The translations under genes and the position numbers were made by a program. From an uncultured Janibacter sp. (GTDB taxonomy: Bacteria; Actinomycetota; Actinomycetes; Actinomycetales; Dermatophilaceae), in assembly GCA_946222495.1 (NCBI GenBank), contig CAMICF010000098.1, positions 1 through 10,250 of the forward strand: a stretch of DNA of 10,250 nucleotides, in the 5' to 3' direction. Shown here piece after piece: positions 5,670 through 10,250 of the stretch. The notes beneath the pieces are model-generated. The model searched no databases. It saw nothing but the letters and a program-made list of their open reading frames with translations, and had not been told where the DNA came from. Every line of letters begins with the position of its first letter. Position 1 is the first letter of the stretch.

Positions 5670-7239
5670 GGTGTGCCTGCCTTGGCGGTCGTCTCGGTCA
5701 CGGGGGCGGAGGTGGTGCCGGTGCGCCGACGGCGCGGCGGAAGGGGTGGCGGCTCCTCCCGCAGTGCCTTGACCCAGCACCACGCGACGCCGACGATGAC
5801 GAAGGCGAAGGGCACCGACCCGAGGATCGCCGCCTGCTGCAGGGCCGCCAGACCACCCACGAGCAGCATGGCGCACGCGATGCCTCCCATGAGCACTCCG
5901 AGGACGATGACGACGAGCCGCGGCGGCTCGAGGGACCCGCGCGAGGCCATCGTCGCCATGACGACCGAGGCGGCGTCGGCACCGCTGATGAAGAACAGCG
6001 CGATGAGGACGACGCAGAGCGCGGAGATCGGCACCGCGAGGGGCAGGACGTCGACCGCCTGGAAGAGCGCGATCTCGGGGGTGTCGAGGGTCGAGCCGAT
6101 GTCGGCCCGACCGGTCTGCTCGAGGTTGATGCCGATGCTGCCGACGACCGCGAACCAGATGAAGCCGAAGCCGGTCGGTGCCGCGACGACGCCGAGCACG
6201 AGCTCGCGGATGGTGCGGCCGCGCGAGATGCGCGCGACGAACATCCCGACGAAGGGCGCCCACGAGATCCACCAGGCCCAGTAGAAGAGCGTCCACGACG
6301 CCATCCACTTCTCCTCGCCGATGCCGGTCTCGAGGGTCATCGGGATGACCTGCAGGACGTAGGTGCCGATCGACTCGATGCCCTGCGAGATGACGAGGAC
6401 GGTCGAGCCGCCGGCGACGAGGAAGAAGACGAAGAGGGCGATGGTGGCCACCGCGCCGAGGTTGGCGAGGTAGTTGATCCCCTTCTCGACGCCGGACGTC
6501 GCCGAGATGATGAAGAGGGTCGTCACCGCGACGATGATCGCCACGGCGACGCCATTGCTCTTGGGTGTGTCGAAGAGGTAGGTCAGCCCGCTGTTGAGCT
6601 GGAGGCCGTTGAGCCCCAGGGCGGTTGCCGTCCCGAAGAGGGTCGCGACGATGGCGAGGGCGTCGATGAGCCGGCCGAGCGGGGTCTTCGTCGCGTTGGG
6701 GCCGAGGACGGGGGTGAAGACCGAGCTGACGAGGACCGGCTGGTTCTTGCGGTAGGCGAAGTAGGCCATCGCACCGCCGAGGAGCGCGTACATCGCCCAG
6801 CCGTTGAAGCCCCAGTGGAAGTAGGTGTAGCGCAGCGCGACGAGGGCCGCCTCCTCGGACTTCGCGGGCGCCTCGCCGTGCGGCGGCGTGGTCCAGTGGG
6901 TCACCGGCTCGGCGACCCCGTAGAAGAGCAGCCCGGCGCCGAGTCCGGCGGCGAACATCATCGAGACCCAGGAAAAGGTGCGGAAGTCGGGGGTGGAGTC
7001 GTCCGGCCCGAGCCGGATGCGCCCCCACGGGTGGATCGCGAGGAAGAGGCACAGCAGGAGGGTGCCGAGCGAGATGGCGATGAAGCCCAGCCGAAGTTCG
7101 TCGTCACCCAGCCGAGCGCGGTCGTCATGACCGATCCGAGGTTGTCGGGGGAGATGAGCCCCCACACGACGAAGGCGGCGATGAGCAGCGCCGACCCCCA
7201 GAAGACGGCGGGGTCGATCCCCTTCAGGTGGCGGTTCAT
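5666..7239 (-). pseudogene. BCCT-family betaine/choline/carnitine transporter, one frameshift near the N-terminus
   Basis: The protein begins MNRHLKGIDPAVFWGS at ATG 7239, preceded by GGAAGGG as ribosome binding site, and would be ~524 residues with about 12 membrane segments, normal for BCCT carriers. Signature regions are WVSMMFAAGLGAGLLFYG followed by VAEPVTHW (the G-x-G-x-G Na+/betaine motif of TM3), GWAMYALLGGAMAYFAYRKN, and WTLFYWAWWISW (~6270-6295), the BCCT signature of TM8. These carriers import glycine betaine, choline or similar solutes, usually with Na+. The frame breaks at 7086-7088, within FGW|GFIAISLG: CCC on the plus strand where CCCC is needed. Everything after that point is in one frame. 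Without the lost base, translation from 7239 gives only the first segment and then garbage. A one-base sequence error is quite possible. It shares a GTGA overlap with the Hsp20 gene. Confidence 0.88.
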
Positions 7240-7296
7240 GGTGCACCCTTCCGTCGCGCGCCGTGAGAATCTTCCATGACCTAGCGTTATGGTAGG

Positions 7297-7309
7297 AATT
7301 TGCGAAATT
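7297..7309. promoter_or_regulatory. AT-rich inverted repeat between the BCCT and GHKL genes (candidate operator)
   Basis: AATTT-GCG-AAATT is a perfect 5-bp inverted repeat in a divergent intergenic region, and its A/T content stands out from the surroundings. It overlaps the proposed TTG start of the GHKL gene. A repressor site for one or both genes is possible. No regulator is encoded next to it. Confidence 0.3.
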
Positions 7310-7886
7310 GCATGGTCGCGATTCCGTGGACGCTGAGCACCTCGTCGCGGCCCGGGCACTCTCGGAGGGGCTGGGCTCACGGATGGCGGTGCACCTCGTG
7401 CTCGAGGTCATCGCCTATGCGGACGACGAGGCGGAGGCGACGGGTCGTCGTGGCTCGGTCGAGGTGACCCTGCGTGGGGACGAGGTGAGCGTCTCCGACG
7501 ACGGCCGCGGCACCGACACGCGGTTCGACGACTCCGGCCGGCCGGTCCGCAAGCCGGTGATGGCCACGCGGGACGTGCGCTTCTTCGATGCCGACGACCC
7601 GCCCCTGCTCCCGGACGGACTACCGCGAAGGGGGATGAGCACCGTTGCGGCAGTGTCGCCCTGGCTCGTCCACGAGAACCGCCGGTCGGACGGCGCGTGG
7701 CGTCAGGGCTACCGGTTCGGGATCCCGGGCTCGACGCTGGAGGAGGTGGAGCGGCCGGGCCCGACGGGGACCACGGTGACCTTCGGTCTCCCTTCGCCCC
7801 ACCGGGTGGACCCGGACCGGCTCGCCTCCCTCGTCGCGGACCTGGTCCACGTCGACGTGCGGGTCGTCGGCCCGGGCTCGGGGTAG
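7308..7886 (+). CDS. Small GyrB-like GHKL (Bergerat-fold) protein with degenerate ATP site
   Basis: 192 residues from TTG 7308, which has AGGAA at 7294-7298 upstream; GTG 7326 is an alternative start. The chain aligns along the first ~190 residues of gyrase B. LVLEVIAYADDE (30-41) corresponds to GyrB W-E-V-V-D-N-S-V-D-E, SVSDDGRG (61-68) to the D-x-G-R-G motif, GLPRRGMSTVAAVSPWL (104-120) to GLHGVGxSVVNALSxWL, and GTTVTF to the conserved Thr region. The catalytic Glu (E33) and the adenine-binding Asp (D64) are kept with the same 31-residue spacing as E42-D73 in E. coli GyrB. The Mg-binding Asn is Tyr37, and the GLHGVG loop is GLPRRG. There are no transducer, TOPRIM or DNA-binding domains. It is not a functional gyrase subunit; the role is unknown. 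It is divergent from the BCCT gene and ends three bases from the convergent aldo-keto reductase gene. Confidence 0.75.
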   Translation: MHGRDSVDAEHLVAARALSEGLGSRMAVHLVLEVIAYADDEAEATGRRGSVEVTLRGDEVSVSDDGRGTDTRFDDSGRPVRKPVMATRDVRFFDADDPPLLPDGLPRRGMSTVAAVSPWLVHENRRSDGAWRQGYRFGIPGSTLEEVERPGPTGTTVTFGLPSPHRVDPDRLASLVADLVHVDVRVVGPGSG

Positions 7887-7889
7887 GGC

Positions 7890-8774
7890 TCAGGCCTCCG
7901 GGATGTCGGCGCCGAAGGTCTCGAGCGTGACGTCCTCCGGCTCCGGACCGCCGCGGCGACCGGTGTCCATGCCGTCGATGGCGCCGAGCTCGGTGTCGCT
8001 GAGCTCGAAGTCGAAGATGTCGAAGTTCTCCGCGATGCGCGACGGCGTGACCGACTTCGGGATGGCCTGACGTCCCTGCTGGAGGTGCCAGCGGAGCATG
8101 ACCTGGGCGGGCGTCTTGTCGTGCGCGGAGGCGATCCCGGTGATCGTCGGGTCCTCGAGGGTGCTCGAGTGGCCGGAGTCCCGGTAGAAGGTGATGCCAC
8201 CGATGGGCGACCAGGCCTGGCTGAGGATGCCGTGCTCCGCGTCGTAGTCGAGCAGCGCCGACTGGCGGAAGTAGGGGTGCACCTCGATCTGGTTGACCGC
8301 GGGGACGACCGCGGTCTCGGCGAGCAGCCGGTCGAGGTGCTCGGGCATGAAGTTCGAGACGCCGATGGAGCGGACCCTGCCGTCGGCGAGGAGTAGCTCC
8401 AGGGCGCGGTAGGCGTCGAGGGTCCGCTCGAACTCGCCGGGCAGGGCCTGGTGGAGGATGAGCATGTCGATCTGGTCGATGCCGAGCTTGCCGGCGCTCT
8501 TGTCGAAGGAGTGCAGCGTCTCCTCGTAGCCGAAGTCACTGATCCAGATCTTCGTCTCGATGAAGATCTCGTCGCGGGGGACGCCGGAGCGGCGGATCCC
8601 CTCGCCGACCTCGCGCTCGTTGCCGTAGGCGGCGGCGGTGTCGATGTGGCGGTATCCCGTCCGCAGCGCGGTGTCGACGGCCGCGGAGGTCTCCTCCGGC
8701 GGCGTCTGGAAGACGCCGAACCCGAGGGCGGGCATGGTCACGTCGTTGTTCAGGGTGATCTGCGGGATGCTCAT
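7890..8774 (-). CDS. Aldo/keto reductase (AKR5-like, 2,5-diketo-D-gluconate reductase type)
   Basis: 294 residues from ATG 8774, the family's natural N-terminus (PQITLNNDVTMPALGFGVFQ). The frame is open further upstream to 9392, but that portion only mirrors the hotdog gene. The catalytic tetrad is visible: Asp45 and Tyr50 in GYRHIDTAAAYGNE, Lys75 in FIETKIW, and His108 in DMLILHQ. The NADPH-binding part has VRSIGVSNF and IPKSVTPSRIAENFDIFDFELS. These cytosolic TIM-barrel enzymes reduce aldehydes and ketones with NADPH; the AKR5 group includes 2,5-diketogluconate and general carbonyl reductases, so the physiological substrate is open. No ribosome binding site is present, and a TAGCGT -10 lies seven bases upstream of the ATG, indicating a leaderless transcript. 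Confidence 0.93.
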   Translation of the reverse strand: MSIPQITLNNDVTMPALGFGVFQTPPEETSAAVDTALRTGYRHIDTAAAYGNEREVGEGIRRSGVPRDEIFIETKIWISDFGYEETLHSFDKSAGKLGIDQIDMLILHQALPGEFERTLDAYRALELLLADGRVRSIGVSNFMPEHLDRLLAETAVVPAVNQIEVHPYFRQSALLDYDAEHGILSQAWSPIGGITFYRDSGHSSTLEDPTITGIASAHDKTPAQVMLRWHLQQGRQAIPKSVTPSRIAENFDIFDFELSDTELGAIDGMDTGRRGGPEPEDVTLETFGADIPEA

Positions 8775-8781
8775 GGTCTCG

Positions 8782-8811
8782 ACGCTACGGTCTGGTCCGC
8801 GGAGTCGTCGA
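8782..8811 (-). promoter_or_regulatory. Predicted promoter of the aldo/keto reductase gene (leaderless)
   Basis: On the minus strand, TCGACG (complement of 8806-8811), an 18-base spacer and TAGCGT (complement of 8782-8787, TANNNT class) precede the ATG by seven bases. Transcription would begin at the start codon. Confidence 0.5.
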
Positions 8812-8843
8812 TGTGGCGGGGCCTCTCGAGGGGCCTCCGGGGC

Positions 8844-8849
8844 TAGCCT
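8844..8849 (+). promoter_or_regulatory. Predicted -10 element of the hotdog thioesterase gene (leaderless)
   Basis: TAGCCT (TANNNT class) ends six bases before the ATG at 8856, and no usable ribosome binding site is present. This places transcription start at the initiation codon. The -35 is not clear. Confidence 0.45.
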
Positions 8850-8855
8850 GCGGAG

Positions 8856-9320
8856 ATGAGCGAGGCCTTCCAGGACACCTACCCGCCCGACCTGGCGCAC
8901 TGCTACGGATGCGGCACCCAGAACGCGTCGGGTCACCAGTTGAAGTCGTACTGGGACGGCGAGGAGACGGTGGCGTCGTTCACCCCTCGCCCCGAGCACA
9001 CGGCGATGCCCGGCTATGTCTACGGCGGCCTCATCGCCTCGCTCGTGGACTGCCACGGGACCGGCAGCGCGGCGGCGGCCGGGTACCGGGCGCAGGGGCG
9101 CGAGCTCGGGAGCGAGCCCCCGTTGCGGTACGTCACGGCCTCGCTCCAGGTGGACTACCTCGCCCCGACGCCGATGGGTGTCGAGCTGCGGCTGCGCGGG
9201 GTCATCGAGGAGGTCACCGCGCGCAAGGTCGTCGTCTCCGAGACCGTGCACGCCGGCGACGTCCAGGTCGCCCGCGGCAAGGTCGTCGCCGTGCTCATGC
9301 CGGAAGGGATGAACCGGTAG
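8856..9320 (+). CDS. PaaI/THEM4-like hotdog-fold thioesterase
   Basis: 154 residues, a usual size for single-domain hotdog thioesterases. The N-terminal CYGCG (16-20) followed by NASGHQLK is typical of the THEM4/PaaI group. The central hotdog helix MPGYVYGGLIASLVDCHG (51-68) has Asp65 at the position of the family's catalytic or substrate-contacting acid. The strands YVTASLQVDYLAPTPMGVELRLRG and VARGKVVAVLMPEG complete the fold. Such enzymes hydrolyse acyl-CoA thioesters in the cytosol; the acyl chain cannot be read from the sequence. It is transcribed divergently from the aldo/keto reductase gene with 81 bases between, and both appear leaderless. ATG 8856 is the only start that fits the conserved N-terminus. 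Confidence 0.88.
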   Translation: MSEAFQDTYPPDLAHCYGCGTQNASGHQLKSYWDGEETVASFTPRPEHTAMPGYVYGGLIASLVDCHGTGSAAAAGYRAQGRELGSEPPLRYVTASLQVDYLAPTPMGVELRLRGVIEEVTARKVVVSETVHAGDVQVARGKVVAVLMPEGMNR

Positions 9321-9409
9321 CAGGATCTCCGGCGTGCGCCTGCGGGTCTCAGGAGATGGTGTAGGTTCCGGCGCGACCTGTCTTGCTGGCAAGCCTCTGA
9401 CCTGCGGCG
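9321..9409. other. Non-coding stretch downstream of the thioesterase gene
   Basis: No gene or RNA was recognised here. The only structure is a short inverted repeat CTTGC-TG-GCAAG at 9382-9393. No terminator with a T-run follows the thioesterase gene; the large hairpin at 9410-9450 is the nearest candidate. Confidence 0.4.
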
Positions 9410-9450
9410 GGACAACTTAGTGGGACGTCGTTCGTCCCACTAAGTTGTCC
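9410..9450. repeat. Perfect inverted repeat with 18-bp arms and 5-base loop
   Basis: GGACAACTTAGTGGGACG (9410-9427) and its exact complement (9433-9450) enclose TCGTT. All 18 pairs match. It could be a strong hairpin terminating the thioesterase transcript, although no T-run follows (ATTTC). It could also be two facing insertion-sequence ends or a very short MITE-like relic, since it marks the start of a mobile-DNA-rich tract. The arms are less GC-rich than the host genes. Confidence 0.8.
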
Positions 9451-9468
9451 ATTTCTCAGGGTGACGCT

Positions 9469-9663
9469 ATGGACGGCGATTCCCGCCATGCTGGGGTCAT
9501 GGTCAGCAGGTTGGGTTATGACACGGACGCAGATCTTGAGCTCTTACGTCACACGTTGGCGGTCACGGACTCGTACAAGCCGATGGTGGACGGCCTGATG
9601 TGGCCCGCGGATGAGAGTGGTCAAGCCCCGGGTAGTGGTGTAGCGCCTGCGTGTTCCTTCTGA
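9469..9663 (+). pseudogene. Unrecognised short ORF, probably truncated by IS256 insertion
   Basis: ATG 9469 has AGGGTGA upstream and opens a frame encoding about 64 residues, beginning MDGDSRHAGVMVSRLGYDTD. I do not recognise it. The first ~48 residues, to about 9612, read like plausible soluble protein. The rest (SGQAPGSGVAPACSF) coincides with the non-coding tail of the IS256-type element, so the original gene was probably cut by the insertion. The stretch is visibly less GC-rich than the genes to its left. An alternative TTG start at 9445 lies inside the hairpin. Confidence 0.3.
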
Positions 9664-10204
9664 TGGTTCAGGCGGTCAGTGCGGGCAGGTTGTCGCCTCC
9701 GATCTCGGGGTCGAGGGCGGGCACGATGTTGATGCGGCAGCGGGTCAGGACGTCGAGGCCGAGGTAGCGCCGGCCTTCGGCCCATTCATCGGTTTGCTCG
9801 GCCAGGACGGCCCCGATCAGGCGCACGATCGCGGCCCGGTTGGGGAAGATGCCCACGGAATCGGTGCGGCGTCGGATCTCGCGGTTGAGGCGTTCGGCGG
9901 GGTTGTTCGACCAGATCTGGGTCCACACGTCCTTGGGGAAGTCGGCGAAGGCGAGGATGTCCGCGCGGGCTGCGTCGAGGTGTGAGTGGACGTCGGGCAG
10001 CTTGTCATCGACGTAGTCCAGTAGCCGGTCGAACTGCGCCTGGACGGCGTCCTTGTCGGGTTGGTCGTACACCGAGTGCAACATCGCTTTGACGGCCGGC
10101 CACATGCTCTTGGGAGTCACGGACATCAGGTTCGCGGCGTAGTGCGTCCGGCAGCGCTGCCAGGCTGCTCCGGGCAGGTTCGCTGCGATGGCCTCGAGGA
10201 ATGA
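9614..10204 (-). mobile_element. IS256-family insertion sequence remnant (right-hand part)
   Basis: This contains the C-terminal transposase part (9668-10204) and its presumed 3' non-coding tail. Read on the minus strand, the tail GCGCTACACCACTACCC, then GGGGCTTGACC, resembles the sequence that follows the stop codon of actinobacterial IS256-type elements as I remember them. The left half of the element is missing, so terminal repeats and target duplication cannot be examined. The boundary at ~9614 is approximate. Confidence 0.55.
9668..10204 (-). pseudogene. IS256-family transposase, C-terminal fragment
   Basis: The open frame from 10204 to the stop at 9668 gives ~178 residues, against ~400 or more for an intact IS256-family transposase. 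LEAIAANLPGAAWQRCRTHY, then AANLM, is the conserved central stretch after the second catalytic Asp. WSNNPAERLNREIRRRTD followed by SVGIFPNRAAIVRLIGAVLAEQ carries the Glu of the DDE triad. Upstream of Leu (10196-10198) family similarity ends, and an in-frame TGA occurs at complement 10205-10207. The N-terminal domain and both Asp residues are therefore absent. The fragment cannot transpose by itself. An ATG at 10126 is available, but is only an internal Met of the family sequence. Confidence 0.85.
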
Positions 10205-10250
10205 TCAGAATCTGTGGATGGCCCTCGGCGGGGTGACATGAAGGGAGCGC
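10205..10250. other. Foreign sequence abutting the transposase fragment
   Basis: These 46 bases do not continue the IS256 transposase in any frame on the minus strand. They may be the end of another mobile element or a rearrangement joint. Too little is present to identify it. Confidence 0.35.

Noticed and set aside
5670..7052. Minus-strand open frame continuous with Hsp20 and reaching far upstream (~640 residues)
   Set aside because: The upstream part lies in the wrong frame of the BCCT gene and is Arg/His/Pro-rich shadow sequence; only the section from GTG 5669 is family-like.
9321..9359. ATCTCC...GGAGAT inverted repeat after the thioesterase stop as terminator
   Set aside because: The arms are 6 bp with a loop of about 21 bases and no T-run; too weak to call.
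8775..9392. N-terminal extension of the aldo/keto reductase to ~500 residues
   Set aside because: The added part is the antisense of the thioesterase gene; the natural family N-terminus begins at ATG 8774 with a promoter directly upstream.
1..10250. CRISPR arrays, tRNA or rRNA genes, toxin-antitoxin pairs
   Set aside because: No regularly spaced repeats, no cloverleaf-like sequence and no recognisable toxin or antitoxin ORF were seen on either strand.

Overview
This window is GC-rich throughout, with the codon use, GTG starts and TANNNT-type promoters of an actinomycete. The gene content would suit a member of the Micrococcales (for example Intrasporangiaceae-like), but that placement is inference. 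Coding density is high. The last ~0.9 kb differs: it is less GC-rich, holds no intact gene, and carries transposon debris.

Layout. (1) 1-321, minus: N-terminal end of a MurR/RpiR-type sugar-phosphate-sensing regulator, running off the window, with two inverted repeats around its start. (2) 388-594, minus: a CopZ-like copper chaperone with a CsoR-type operator over its promoter. (3) 679-2528, plus: an apparent drug-inducible antibiotic-resistance unit. It has a promoter for a leaderless 14-codon leader peptide containing an Arg-Leu-Arg motif, a set of mutually exclusive hairpins ending in an intrinsic terminator, and an actinobacterial ABC-F ribosome-protection ATPase. The ABC-F frame is broken twice by single-base losses. 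(4) 2587-5123, plus: an alkyl-DHAP-synthase-like flavoprotein overlapping a diacylglycerol-kinase-like lipid kinase, the same pairing as mycobacterial Rv2251/Rv2252. (5) 5133-7239, minus: a BCCT osmolyte transporter (one frameshift) translationally coupled to a small heat-shock protein. (6) 7308-7886, plus: a small GyrB-like GHKL protein with degenerate ATP-site residues. (7) 7890-8774, minus, and 8856-9320, plus: a divergent aldo-keto reductase and a hotdog-fold thioesterase, both probably leaderless. (8) 9321-10250: a perfect 18-bp-arm hairpin, a truncated unknown ORF, and the C-terminal remnant of an IS256-family transposase.

The most interesting item is the leader upstream of the ABC-F gene. 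The peptide MYSGIASMRLRTRR carries the +X+ motif known from macrolide-dependent arrest peptides. Three hairpins (1:2, 2:3, 3:4) are placed so that a ribosome stalled on the motif would block 1:2, allow the antiterminator and prevent termination. Two cautions apply. The regulated gene is frameshifted in this sequence. In addition, all three frameshifts in the window are one-base shortenings of G or C runs, which looks more like a consensus-sequence error pattern than independent gene decay.
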